From Vibrio fortis (lineage in GTDB: Bacteria; Pseudomonadota; Gammaproteobacteria; Enterobacterales; Vibrionaceae), in NCBI RefSeq assembly GCF_000695685.1, contig NZ_JFFR01000027.1, positions 1 to 64,000 on the forward strand: a DNA stretch of 64,000 nt, in the 5' to 3' direction. Position numbers and translations under genes: made by a program. Positions within the stretch are counted from its first letter, which is position 1. The number at the start of each line of letters is the position of its first letter. The notes under the pieces are model-generated. The model searched no databases. It was not told the DNA's origin and saw only the letters and a list, made by a program, of their open reading frames with translations. This document shows, piece after piece, positions 34,153 through 43,662 of this stretch.

Positions 34153-37100
34153 GTTGGTTAACCAAGTGGTTTATTCATAACCCTGTTGCCGCCAACCTGC
34201 TCATGATGGCGATTGTGGTGAGCGGCGTGCTCTCATTTGGGCACTTAAGAGTAGAGTCTTTTCCGCAGGTCGCTCCTTCTTCTGTGGTCATCAACGTCGC
34301 GTATCCCGGCGGTACCGCGAAGCAGATTGACGAGAGTGTTACGCAGCGAATTGAAGAGTCGATAAGTGGGATTGCGGGTATTAAGCAGATCACCAGTCAA
34401 TCCAGCGCAGGAGAGTCTCAAGTTGTGGTGCGTAAGACTAGTTCCACCGATCTTGATAAGTTGTTGGATGATGTTCGTAACCAAGTGAATGCCATCAATG
34501 GCTTTCCAGTTCAGGCTGAAAAACCGCAAGTCGTGCGCAATGAATTTACCAACCTAGCAGCGTTTGTGATTGTGTCTGGACCAAGGTCGGATGCTGAACT
34601 TCAGCCAATTGCTAGGCAAGTCGAGCAGGCGTTAAAAAAGCATCCACAGATTTCAAAAGTATCGAACTGGGGATCTCGTAGTCCTCAATTGATTATTGAG
34701 CCTAAGCCACAAGAGCTGGAGAATTTAGGGATTACCCTAGAAGATCTTGCTGGGATGATTGAGCAGCGCTCATTTGAGTCACGCACCGGAGAGCTGTTGA
34801 GCAGTAAAGGGCGAGTGATCATTCGTGGCGATGGCTACGCCGATGACTTACAGAAGCTTAATGATTTGGTTGTGATCGCCAATGCAAACGGCAAGGTTAG
34901 ATTAGGCGATATTGCAACGCTTAGCCGAGGCTATGAGCAGAGCGGATCGATCGTGCGTAACAACGGTTCCAACGCGATTGCCTTGCTGATCAGCACCAGT
35001 CAAAGCGACAACCTATTAAAGGTGAGCGAAGCCGTACAATCTGTACTCGATGAGCAGCGAGCGGTGCTACCGTCGGACATTACGCTCGACACCATGGCGG
35101 ACATGGCACCCTACATTGAAGATCAGCTGTTTCGTCTAGGTGATAATGCATGGCAGGGCTTGCTGATTGTTATCGTCTTGCTCGGCTTATTTTTGGAGCT
35201 TAAGCTTGCATTCTGGGTTGCTGTTGGGATTCCAGTGGCATTAGCCGGAACTTTGGTCACGATGCAACTTGCCAACTACAGCGTCAATGACATTACCTTG
35301 TTTGGTTTTATCTTAGTACTCGGGATCTTAGTGGATGACGCTGTGGTTGTGGGGGAAGCAATACATGAAAAACGCGCGTCAACACCAGCGGGGAAACCTA
35401 TCGACCCTAAGCTCGCCGCTTGGCTAGGCGTACATTCTGTTTCGATTGCAACGGTGTTTGGTGTGCTGACGACCATAGCAGCGTTCTCACCGATGCTTTG
35501 GATTAACAATGAACTAGCTAAAGTGTTGGCGGGTTTCTCTGCGGTGGTGATCTTTGCTCTGCTTTTCTCATTGGTAGAGAGTAAATTCATATTGCCATCG
35601 CATCTGGCGCATATATCAGCCAAGCCAAAAGAGAACTGGATGAGTCGAATTCAGGGTATGGCGCAGAGTGGTTTGCAGATGTTCAATCTCAAAGTGTACA
35701 AGCCAGTTCTAGAGCATGCGTTGAACTATAAACTGGCTTCACTGATGGGTTTCGTCGCGATGATCACCCTGGCTTACGGCATGTGGTCGAATGGCGCGAT
35801 ACGTAGCTCACTGTTTCCTGAAATTCCAGGGCGCTACATCACCGCCAAAATTGAATTGGAAGATGGCGCGCCAATTCCATTGCAACAACAGGCTTTGTCT
35901 CAAGTTGAGTCTGCGATGGAAAAGGTAGAGAAAAGCCTACTCGAAGACTACCCATTGAGTGAGTCACCTGTTGTTAACTTGCTGGCATGGTCGGACGGGT
36001 ATGGTGAGGTTGAGGTAACGGCGGAGCTTACCAACGAATCACTGACTGTTTTACCGAGCAATTTGCTGATCAACCGTTGGCGAGAAACGACGGGTGTGAT
36101 TGAAGGCGCTTACTCAACTCAATTTAGCGCAGCCGAAGAGCCCGCCGGTGGAACCTTTATTACGGTGTCCGCTGATGATAGAGCACTGGCTAAGTTGGTG
36201 AGCAATCAGCTTGCACAAACGCTGGTGAATCTAAATGGTGTTTCAGATGTGTATGACGATGGTCAAGCTGGATCGCCTCAGGTTCGAATTGTAGTAAACC
36301 AATTTGGTGAGCAGCTAGGCCTGACTCAGGAGAAGCTCGCTAAGCTGGTGGGGCAGGCTTACGGTGAACGCGAAGTACACCGCTTGCTGGAAAAAGGGCA
36401 GGAAACCAAAGTACTACTGCAATATGCGCGAGAGCAACGTCAGACACTATCTCAACTTGAACAAGCCTTGATTCGCTTGCCTGATGGAGGTTCGGTGCTG
36501 TTAGGTGATGTGGCGACCCTGCAATATGAGCAAGAACCAGAAGTGGTTTATCGCCGTAACCGTGAACAGGTGCTTAATCTATACTGGAAGCAAAACCGAG
36601 ACATACAGTCGCCTGAGCAGACGTTGAAGCAGTTAGATGAAACTATTGCGGCGCTAGAGGCTCAATACCCAGAGGTTACAATAAAAGCAGGTGGCGAGTT
36701 TGAAGAGATTGGCGAAGTATCATCAGGCTTTAAAACCGCGATGATTCTAACCCTGCTACTGATCTATATTTTGTTGGCAGTACCTCTTAAATCTTACTGG
36801 CAACCCTTTATCATTATGGCGGTGATACCGTTTGGGTTTGCTGGTGCGATCTTCGGCCACTACATCATGGGTTTGCCCATCAGCTTGCTCTCGATGTTCG
36901 GCATGATGGCGATGACAGGTATTGTAATTAATGACTCACTGGTATTGATCACGCGCTTCAATAGTGAGTACCGAAGTGGTGTTCCACTGCAACAAGCTTT
37001 GGTGACGGCTGGAACGAGTTGTTTAAGGGCGATATTCCTAACAACAATTACTACAGTTTGTGGTTTGTTGCCGCTACTGAGTGAAACTGCTGAGCAAGCC

Positions 37101-37253
37101 CAGTACTTGAAGCCTGCGGCGGTATCCTTGGTGTTTGGTGAGTTGTTCGCGACAGCTGTCACTTTGATTCTGATTCCGGTGTTACTGGGGCTGTTTTGCC
37201 GCAAAGCGCCTAAAGCTGAGCGAACTGAGTTGGTATTGGAGGGGGCTTCATGA
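34149..37253 (+). CDS. RND efflux transporter, inner-membrane pump
   Basis: Protein of 1034 residues, the usual size for AcrB/HAE1-type pumps. First helix in FIHNPVAANLLMMAIVVSGVLSF, periplasmic porter domains, membrane helices at about 335-480, second periplasmic part, and helices at about 865-1020. The helix-4 stretch ILVDDAVVVGEAIHE holds the acidic residues expected for proton relay. Compared with AcrB it has the shorter TIGR-type profile of multidrug or envelope-lipid exporters. Substrate unknown. Operon with the adaptor and the AraC regulator. Confidence 0.93.
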   Translation: MSWLTKWFIHNPVAANLLMMAIVVSGVLSFGHLRVESFPQVAPSSVVINVAYPGGTAKQIDESVTQRIEESISGIAGIKQITSQSSAGESQVVVRKTSSTDLDKLLDDVRNQVNAINGFPVQAEKPQVVRNEFTNLAAFVIVSGPRSDAELQPIARQVEQALKKHPQISKVSNWGSRSPQLIIEPKPQELENLGITLEDLAGMIEQRSFESRTGELLSSKGRVIIRGDGYADDLQKLNDLVVIANANGKVRLGDIATLSRGYEQSGSIVRNNGSNAIALLISTSQSDNLLKVSEAVQSVLDEQRAVLPSDITLDTMADMAPYIEDQLFRLGDNAWQGLLIVIVLLGLFLELKLAFWVAVGIPVALAGTLVTMQLANYSVNDITLFGFILVLGILVDDAVVVGEAIHEKRASTPAGKPIDPKLAAWLGVHSVSIATVFGVLTTIAAFSPMLWINNELAKVLAGFSAVVIFALLFSLVESKFILPSHLAHISAKPKENWMSRIQGMAQSGLQMFNLKVYKPVLEHALNYKLASLMGFVAMITLAYGMWSNGAIRSSLFPEIPGRYITAKIELEDGAPIPLQQQALSQVESAMEKVEKSLLEDYPLSESPVVNLLAWSDGYGEVEVTAELTNESLTVLPSNLLINRWRETTGVIEGAYSTQFSAAEEPAGGTFITVSADDRALAKLVSNQLAQTLVNLNGVSDVYDDGQAGSPQVRIVVNQFGEQLGLTQEKLAKLVGQAYGEREVHRLLEKGQETKVLLQYAREQRQTLSQLEQALIRLPDGGSVLLGDVATLQYEQEPEVVYRRNREQVLNLYWKQNRDIQSPEQTLKQLDETIAALEAQYPEVTIKAGGEFEEIGEVSSGFKTAMILTLLLIYILLAVPLKSYWQPFIIMAVIPFGFAGAIFGHYIMGLPISLLSMFGMMAMTGIVINDSLVLITRFNSEYRSGVPLQQALVTAGTSCLRAIFLTTITTVCGLLPLLSETAEQAQYLKPAAVSLVFGELFATAVTLILIPVLLGLFCRKAPKAERTELVLEGAS

Positions 37254-38257
37254 AAGTTGAAGCGCAAACAAAGCAATATAACTTAAAGAACCACATACGC
37301 CGCAATGGGAAAGATATGAGTCGTAAGGAAGAGAATGAGTTAGACAACTCGACAAGGCAGCCAGCATTTCAGTTAGTGCCAGAGGTGGCGTTGTTAAAAT
37401 CTCTTCCCGAGCACTTACAAAAGCGCTTTACACAAGCATTAACTATGATGCATGAAGAGTGGGCCGATCGTAGATCTTGGGAAGAAATTGCGACCGAATC
37501 AGCGATCTCGCCTTACCATTTTCATCGTCAGTTTTCTGAGCTGTTCAATGAAACTCCCGGTCAATATTTAGCGCGAATTCGCCTGCAAACGGCGGTAGGG
37601 TTACTGCTGAATGATGAACCTTGGAGCACCATGGAAATCGCTCAATATTGCGGCTTTTCATCATCCCAAGCTCTCGGCAAAGCTCTAAAAAGAGATCTTG
37701 GCGTGACGGCAAAACAGATTCGCAAAATGGCTTACGAAGCGACACCGCGAGAAACCGCAGATTTCCTTAAGCAACTTGCTCATCCAAGTGGCGAGGAATC
37801 AATGGAGAGTGAGTTAGCCAAGAAGATTCCAACCGAAGTGAAATGGTTTCCAGAGCGAGGTATGAAAGACCTCAAGCTGGACGATCCTGACTGGGACACG
37901 GTATTCGAAATTTACGGCAAAAAGTCGGCCCAACTAATGAGTATTACGCCACTTCATCAAATGAGAAAGTCTTGGGATGAGATCGACCTATGTGTGGGGA
38001 ATTGGGATGTCGACCCTGCGCTGTATGATGTGGTTATTCCTGAAGGGCACTACTTGTGTAGCGAAGTGTATTTGGTCTCCGATGTGGGTTACAGCGTAGC
38101 GTTAGAATCTTTGTTTAATTGCGTAGAAGAGCGCGGGCTGGAGCTCGATCCTAAACGTCATTTAGTTGATATGATCTTAGATATCGAGACCTCCGGTGTA
38201 GAAGGGGTGACCTTCTCTTTCCAGCTACCTGTTTTAAGTGCACAAAGCAGAGAATAA
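37250..38257 (+). CDS. AraC-family regulator with GyrI-like effector domain
   Basis: Protein of 335 residues. Two helix-turn-helix motifs near residues 79-155 (SWEEIATESAISPYHFHRQF and TMEIAQYCGFSSSQALGKALKRDLG), followed by a C-terminal GyrI-like small-molecule binding domain from about 196. Proteins of this layout (Rob-, MarA/BmrR-like) sense amphipathic compounds. It is the last gene of the efflux operon with a 4-bp overlap, so it most likely regulates the pump. Confidence 0.9.
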   Translation: MKVEAQTKQYNLKNHIRRNGKDMSRKEENELDNSTRQPAFQLVPEVALLKSLPEHLQKRFTQALTMMHEEWADRRSWEEIATESAISPYHFHRQFSELFNETPGQYLARIRLQTAVGLLLNDEPWSTMEIAQYCGFSSSQALGKALKRDLGVTAKQIRKMAYEATPRETADFLKQLAHPSGEESMESELAKKIPTEVKWFPERGMKDLKLDDPDWDTVFEIYGKKSAQLMSITPLHQMRKSWDEIDLCVGNWDVDPALYDVVIPEGHYLCSEVYLVSDVGYSVALESLFNCVEERGLELDPKRHLVDMILDIETSGVEGVTFSFQLPVLSAQSRE

Positions 38258-38258
38258 T

Positions 38259-38288
38259 AAAAAGGCTCCTCAAATGAGGAGCCTTTGT
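38259..38288. terminator. Rho-independent terminator between convergent genes
   Basis: AAAAAGGCTCCTC, AAAT, GAGGAGCCTTTG. It ends the efflux operon and, with the A-run on its left, may act on fruA in the other direction. Confidence 0.85.
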
Positions 38289-38330
38289 TCTGCTAAGGAG
38301 CAGCTTTATAGGAGCTTAATGGAGTGGGGG

Positions 38331-40067
38331 TTAAGCTTCTGCAGTTACCTTTGAATCGCTCATCTTTTTAAGCGCTGCGTAACCGAAGCCAGTTACCGCT
38401 GTACCCGCTGCAATCGCCACTAGGTACATAAGTACAGGAGAGATAGCACCTGGAATCAGTAGAACGAATAGACCACCGTGTGGAGCCATCAGTTGTGCAC
38501 CGAACAGCATTGATAGCGCACCAGTCAGAGCACCACCTGCCATACATGCTGGGATAACACGCATTGGGTCTTTCGCTGCGAATGGAATCGCACCTTCAGA
38601 GATAAAACATAGACCAAGAACGAATGACGCTTTACCCGCTTCACGCTCGCCCGCTTCAAATTTGTCTTTCACTAGGAAAGTCGCAAGCCCCATACCTAGA
38701 GCAGGAACCATACCTGCTGCCATGATAGCTGCCATTGGTGCGTAAGTTTGCGAAGCCAGTAGACCAACACCGAATGTGTAAGCTGCTTTGTTTACTGGAC
38801 CACCAAGGTCGAAACACATCATTGCGCCTAGAATCACACCCAGCAGAATCGCGTTAGACGTACCCATATTGTTTAGGAAGTCTGTCATCGCGCTCATCAC
38901 GCCAGAAACAGGGCCACCCACGATGTAAATCATCACAAGGCCAGTGAACAAGCTCGCGATAAATGGAATGATAAGAATTGGCTTAAGCGCTTCCATAGAT
39001 TGTGGAAGTTGAACCTTGTCAGCAATGAATTTCGCTGAGTAACCTGCAATGAAACCAGCCGCGATACCACCTAGGAAGCCAGCGCCTGTTGAGCTAGCAA
39101 GCATACCGCCGATTAGACCCGGAGCCAGACCCGGACGGTCAGCAATTGAGAACGCGATAAAGCCAGCAAGAACCGGAATCATCAGTGCGAATGCTGAACC
39201 ACCACCGATAGTCATCAGTGCTGCCGCTAGCGTGCCTTCTTCTTTAAACGCCTCGATACCGAATACGAAAGAAAGCGCGATGATCAAACCACCCGCTACA
39301 ACAACAGGTAGCATGTGAGATACACCTGTCATTAGGTGCTTGTATACACCTTTCTTCTCGTCAGCAGGTGCTGCTTGTGAAGAAGAAGCTGTGTGTTGGT
39401 ATGGTTTTGCTTCAGCGAACGCTTTTTCAAACTCTTGAGTTGTCTTTTTAAGCGCAGGACCCGTTGTGGTTTTGTACAGTGGCTTACCATCAAAACGGTC
39501 GAGTGGTACGTCGATGTCCGCTGCGATGATGACAAGATCCGCCTCTGCAATCTCTTGATCGGTTAGTTGATTCTTCGCACCTACAGAGCCGCGAGTTTCA
39601 ACCTTGATTTGGTGACCAAGACGTTGGCCCTCGTTCTCTAGCGCTTCAGCCGCCATGAAAGTGTGAGCAACACCTGTTGGACAAGCTGTAATCGCAACAA
39701 TCTTTTTAGCGCCGCTTGCTGCTACTTCAGTTGCAGCGGTCGTTACTTGTGAAGCGTCCAACACAGTTGCGTTTGCTACTGCGCTTTCAAGAAATACTTT
39801 TGCGTCTGCAGTACACTCAGAGATTGGCGCTTGGTAAACCTTCTTGCCAACAAAGCGCTGTGTGTCTACGTCTGTGTTTGCGGCAATAACGACAGCGTCG
39901 CTGTTTGCAATCGCTTCTTCACAAACGGCTTCACTTGGAAGAACGCTTGACTGGCACTCAATATTGGCACTCCAACCTAGCTCTTTTGCGGCTTTCTCAA
40001 GCAGCCCTGCTGCGATGATGCTGTTTGCAACGCCACTTGGGCATGCGGTGATAATGGTAATATTCAT
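38331..40067 (-). CDS. fruA: PTS fructose-specific EIIB'BC component
   Basis: Membrane permease and phosphotransfer protein of 578 residues. Two EIIB-like domains: a first degenerate one with TACPSGVANS and a functional one with TACPTGVAHTFMAAEAL, where the cysteine is the phosphorylation site. An EIIC domain of about eight helices begins near 245. Imports fructose as fructose 1-phosphate. Last gene of the fruB-fruK-fruA operon (15-bp gap from fruK). Confidence 0.96.
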   Translation of the reverse strand: MNITIITACPSGVANSIIAAGLLEKAAKELGWSANIECQSSVLPSEAVCEEAIANSDAVVIAANTDVDTQRFVGKKVYQAPISECTADAKVFLESAVANATVLDASQVTTAATEVAASGAKKIVAITACPTGVAHTFMAAEALENEGQRLGHQIKVETRGSVGAKNQLTDQEIAEADLVIIAADIDVPLDRFDGKPLYKTTTGPALKKTTQEFEKAFAEAKPYQHTASSSQAAPADEKKGVYKHLMTGVSHMLPVVVAGGLIIALSFVFGIEAFKEEGTLAAALMTIGGGSAFALMIPVLAGFIAFSIADRPGLAPGLIGGMLASSTGAGFLGGIAAGFIAGYSAKFIADKVQLPQSMEALKPILIIPFIASLFTGLVMIYIVGGPVSGVMSAMTDFLNNMGTSNAILLGVILGAMMCFDLGGPVNKAAYTFGVGLLASQTYAPMAAIMAAGMVPALGMGLATFLVKDKFEAGEREAGKASFVLGLCFISEGAIPFAAKDPMRVIPACMAGGALTGALSMLFGAQLMAPHGGLFVLLIPGAISPVLMYLVAIAAGTAVTGFGYAALKKMSDSKVTAEA

Positions 40068-40081
40068 AGTAAACCTTTGTC

Positions 40082-41062
40082 CTATTTGCTTGACTCAAAC
40101 TGGTCAGTTGGAGTGGTAAGCGCCTGTAATTGGATATTTTGTAGTACTGAGTCCAGCTCTTTTTGGCTAGTTAAACCCACGCCGACTTGAGACACAGCAA
40201 GTGCCGAAAGGGCGGTGGCAAATTTGATTAGTTCTGGTTTAGGCATCTGTTGCATGTGCCCCCAACATAGGCCAGCAACTAAGGTGTCGCCTGCGCCAAC
40301 TGTGCTCACGACTTGCATACGTGGTGGCTGTGAGTGAATCCACTCACCATTGTTCAGCCACATCACACCATCTGCTCCCAGAGAAACAACAATGTTCTCA
40401 ATGCCTTTCTCGCTCAATGCTTGGCCTGCTTGTTGGCACTGCTTAGGCGTTGTAAGTTCTGCATTGAACAGTTGAGACAGCTCTTCGTCGTTCGGCTTGA
40501 TAAGCCAAGGCTGAGCATTGATACCGGCTTTTAGTGCATCGCGGCTGCTGTCGAATAATACCTTCTTACCTAGGTCGCGTAGGCGTTGTACCCAAGATGC
40601 ACAAAGTTCTGGAGATACGCCCTGAGGTAAGCTGCCTGCAATTACGAAGTACTCGTGGTCTTCTGCAAGCTCTAGCAGTGTGTTTTCAAATGCGCTGATC
40701 GCATCTTGATCAACCGGTACACCCGGGAAATTAATGTCACTAACTTGGCCGGAGGTTTCCACTAGCTTCACGTTGATGCGCGTTGCGCCGTCGACACGAA
40801 TGAAGCGGTCGGTTGCACCCATTTCTGCAAACAGTTGGCAAAATGCCTCTTCATTGTTGCGACCCAAGAAACCGGTAACGGTAACTTTTGCGCCCAGCTC
40901 AGACAGCACTTTTGCTACGTTTACGCCTTTGCCTGCAGCGTGTAGCGAACCTTGATTTACCAAGCTCACTGAACCTACGTTTAGCGTATCAACGCTGCCT
41001 GTTAGGTCTAATGCTGGGTTCAGCGTTACTGTAACGGCTTTGATTTGCTTTAATTCAGTCAT
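40082..41062 (-). CDS. fruK: 1-Phosphofructokinase
   Basis: PfkB-family kinase of 326 residues converting fructose 1-phosphate to fructose 1,6-bisphosphate. N-terminal TLNPALDLTG, GKGVNVAKVL substrate loop, and GAGDTLVAGLCWG with the catalytic aspartate. It lies 10 bp after fruB and 15 bp before fruA, in the usual order. Confidence 0.96.
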   Translation of the reverse strand: MTELKQIKAVTVTLNPALDLTGSVDTLNVGSVSLVNQGSLHAAGKGVNVAKVLSELGAKVTVTGFLGRNNEEAFCQLFAEMGATDRFIRVDGATRINVKLVETSGQVSDINFPGVPVDQDAISAFENTLLELAEDHEYFVIAGSLPQGVSPELCASWVQRLRDLGKKVLFDSSRDALKAGINAQPWLIKPNDEELSQLFNAELTTPKQCQQAGQALSEKGIENIVVSLGADGVMWLNNGEWIHSQPPRMQVVSTVGAGDTLVAGLCWGHMQQMPKPELIKFATALSALAVSQVGVGLTSQKELDSVLQNIQLQALTTPTDQFESSK

Positions 41063-41071
41063 TGCTAATCC

Positions 41072-42205
41072 TTAACCTTCACCAAGGCCAGAAGCGATAG
41101 CTTTACCAATTGATTCAATAGCTTGTGCAGCATCGTCACCTTCAGCCGTGAACTGAAGCTGGTGGCCATGTTTCACGCCAAGCGCGATTACTTTCATTAG
41201 GCTCTTTGCGTTCACTTCTTTTCCGTCGCCGTCTAGGTTGGATACACGAATTGCTGCATCGAATTTTTTCGCTTCTGCAACCAGCATTGCGCCAGGGCGA
41301 GCGTGTAAGCCGTGTGCGTTTTTGATCTTAAAGATTGCTTGGTTGTCTGAGCCTTCAGCAGCACTGCTTGGTGCTTCGCCTTTTAGTTGAGCAATCACAC
41401 CTTCGATGTCTGAATCGATCAGAGAGTTTTGCTTACCTTCAAAAACCAGTTGGCTTAGGTTTGCTAGGATGTTTTGGTGTGCGCTGTTACACGCTGCGAA
41501 TGCGACAAGCGCTTTCACTTGAGTGCCTTCAAACTCACAATCATTAGCCGTAGAAACAAAAGACACAGCAGTGCGAGTCACGCCTTTGTCGCTACCGATC
41601 AGCCACAAACCTTGGCCCAAGTGAGTTGGTGTTTTAGTCACTAGATCAGCAACGAATGCATTATCAGCACAACCGGTGTTTTTCAGTAGGCCGCCCGCAA
41701 CGGCAGACATTTGTACCATGTCGCTTGCTGGGAACTTAAGTTGAATTAAAGAAGCGTCTAGGTCTGCTTCAAGCTGAACTTCACCGTGAAGTAGGGCGAT
41801 GATTTCGTCTTCTGTTTTCGCTTGTTGCAGCTTTTGCTCAACGCCGTCAGCAGAAAGAACTTTGGTTAGCTGCTTTAGAATGCCTAAGTGTTCGTCTGAT
41901 TTTGCTGCAATACCGATTGCTACGTAAACACGGTTACCGTCTGCCCAGTCGATGCCTTCAGGGAAGTGGTGCACTGCAACGCCAGTCTCTTTTACTAAAC
42001 CACGAGTGTCTGTTGTGCCATGAGGGATGGCGATACCGTTACCAAGGAAAGTTGAGTTTTGGTTTTCACGGTTAAGCATTCCTTCTACGTAACCTTCATC
42101 AACCAGACCTTTCTCAGTCAGTTTGCCAGCGATGTTACGAATAGCTTGGAACTTATCTTGCGCAGATTGACCAAGCGAAATGTCAGATTTAGTTAGTTTA
42201 AGCAT
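41072..42205 (-). CDS. fruB: PTS fructose EIIA / FPr (HPr-like) fusion
   Basis: Protein of 377 residues: EIIA domain with active histidine in IAIPHGTTDTRG (about 63), a central linker domain, and a C-terminal HPr-like domain with the phospho-histidine in NAHGLHARPGAM (about 300). Carries phosphate from enzyme I to FruA. First gene of the operon; upstream is the Cra-operator region shared with cra. Confidence 0.96.
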   Translation of the reverse strand: MLKLTKSDISLGQSAQDKFQAIRNIAGKLTEKGLVDEGYVEGMLNRENQNSTFLGNGIAIPHGTTDTRGLVKETGVAVHHFPEGIDWADGNRVYVAIGIAAKSDEHLGILKQLTKVLSADGVEQKLQQAKTEDEIIALLHGEVQLEADLDASLIQLKFPASDMVQMSAVAGGLLKNTGCADNAFVADLVTKTPTHLGQGLWLIGSDKGVTRTAVSFVSTANDCEFEGTQVKALVAFAACNSAHQNILANLSQLVFEGKQNSLIDSDIEGVIAQLKGEAPSSAAEGSDNQAIFKIKNAHGLHARPGAMLVAEAKKFDAAIRVSNLDGDGKEVNAKSLMKVIALGVKHGHQLQFTAEGDDAAQAIESIGKAIASGLGEG

Positions 42206-42299
42206 GTTGCCTCTTTAGCTTATTGCTTTGTTTGAGCTTGTCGCTTCATTGTTGCTGTTATCCCGATTCAGGTTCTGCTTATTGAGTGCTGAACACCTT

Positions 42300-42520
42300 G
42301 CTGAACGTTTAGCTGAATCGGTTCAGCAAAAAGAGTAAAAAAATTCAGCAAAGCCCAGTTCTCTTGATAAAACTGATATTGCTGCTTAGCGTGTCTCGTT
42401 TCCTTTTAAAGATAGTCTTAAAAGATAGTCATCAATCTCAAAGTCGCTAAAAAAAGATGATTAGAGTCACTTTTCGGATTTTGCTGAATCCTTTCAGCTT
42501 TCATACTGAATCGATTCAGC
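42300..42520. promoter_or_regulatory. Cluster of Cra (FruR) operators
   Basis: At least three palindromic sites with the Cra half-site GCTGAAT: GCTGAATCGGTTCAGC at 42312-42327, GCTGAATCCTTTCAGC at 42483-42498, and CTGAATCGATTCAG at 42506-42519 (perfect). A weaker GCTGAACGTTTAGC lies at 42300-42313, overlapping the first. They lie between divergent fruB and cra, so Cra probably controls both its own gene and the fructose operon. Confidence 0.88.
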
Positions 42521-42591
42521 ATATAATTCAACTATTCTGAGGATCCGAACCTTGGTTATATGATCCTACGCACAAAATACAGGCCCTTGAT

Positions 42592-43596
42592 ATGACACTT
42601 GATGAAATAGCGAAACTGGCGGGTGTATCTAAAACCACCGCAAGCTATGTGATTAATGGTAAAGCTCAGAAGTACCGCATCAGCGAGAAAACGCAGCAGA
42701 AGGTGATGGCCGTGGTGAACGAGCACAACTACCGTCCAGACCACGCAGCATCGTCATTGAGGGCAGGTAACAGCCGTTCGTTTGGTTTGATTATTCCAGA
42801 CCTAGAGAACAGCAGTTATGCACGTTTAGCTAAGTTGATTGAACAAAACTCTCGCAAAGTGGGTTATCAGATCTTAATTGGCTGTTCAGACGACGATGCT
42901 GAAACCGAGCGAAAAGTAGCAGAAGCCCTTGTGAGTCGCCGTATTGATGCTTTGCTTGTCGCAAGCTCGATGCCGGACGCTAACGAGTTCTATCTGCAAC
43001 TTCAAAAGTCAGGAACACCAGTTATCGCCATTGACCGTCCGTTAGACGATGAGCACTTTGCCTGTGTGATTAGTGAAGATTTCGAAGCTGCGTTTGAACT
43101 GACGCACTCTATTCTTGATGACAATATCCAAAGCATTGGCTTGATTGGTGCCTTGCCTGACCTAAACATTTCGCGCGAGCGTCAATTGGGTTTTGAAGCG
43201 GCCAATAAAGCGCATACACAGCAAAACGGGCTGAAAGAGAACAAACCCACGGTTGTCGGTTATGGTGAACACTTCGATCGAGAATCAGGGCGCGAAATCT
43301 TTGAAGAGTGGATTGCGAAAGGAACGGTGCCGGATGCGATCGTCACTATGTCCTACACCTTGTTAGAAGGGGTACTGGATGTGATGGTCGAAAAGCCTGA
43401 GTTGGTCAATCAAGTCAAATTGGCGACCTTTGGTGATAACCGCCTATTGGATTTCCTACCGTTTAAAGTACATTCACTGCCACAACAGTTTGAGGTTATT
43501 GCAGACAGCGCATTCGCCTTGGCATTGAACGCTTCAGCAAAGCGTTACCAGTCAGGTATTGAACTGGTGCCACGAAGCCTCGTAAAACGCAGCTAA
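42592..43596 (+). CDS. cra: Catabolite repressor/activator Cra (FruR)
   Basis: LacI-family repressor of 334 residues. The N-terminal helix-turn-helix TLDEIAKLAGVSKTTASYVINGKA and the hinge helix region are followed by a periplasmic-binding-like core (SFGLIIPDLENSSYARLAKL). In the family the effector is fructose 1-phosphate or fructose 1,6-bisphosphate. Divergent from fruB; its own operators lie just upstream. Confidence 0.95.
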   Translation: MTLDEIAKLAGVSKTTASYVINGKAQKYRISEKTQQKVMAVVNEHNYRPDHAASSLRAGNSRSFGLIIPDLENSSYARLAKLIEQNSRKVGYQILIGCSDDDAETERKVAEALVSRRIDALLVASSMPDANEFYLQLQKSGTPVIAIDRPLDDEHFACVISEDFEAAFELTHSILDDNIQSIGLIGALPDLNISRERQLGFEAANKAHTQQNGLKENKPTVVGYGEHFDRESGREIFEEWIAKGTVPDAIVTMSYTLLEGVLDVMVEKPELVNQVKLATFGDNRLLDFLPFKVHSLPQQFEVIADSAFALALNASAKRYQSGIELVPRSLVKRS

Positions 43597-43627
43597 CACA
43601 GTTAGCGTAAGCTCTAATTTCTTATCT

Positions 43628-43662
43628 AAGCCTCAGCGCCATTAAAGTGCTGAGGCTTTTTT
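43628..43662. terminator. Rho-independent terminator between convergent genes
   Basis: AAGCCTCAGC and GCTGAGGCTTTTTT with an 11-nt loop. It serves cra on the plus strand and overlaps the last codons of the kinase gene on the minus strand. Confidence 0.88.
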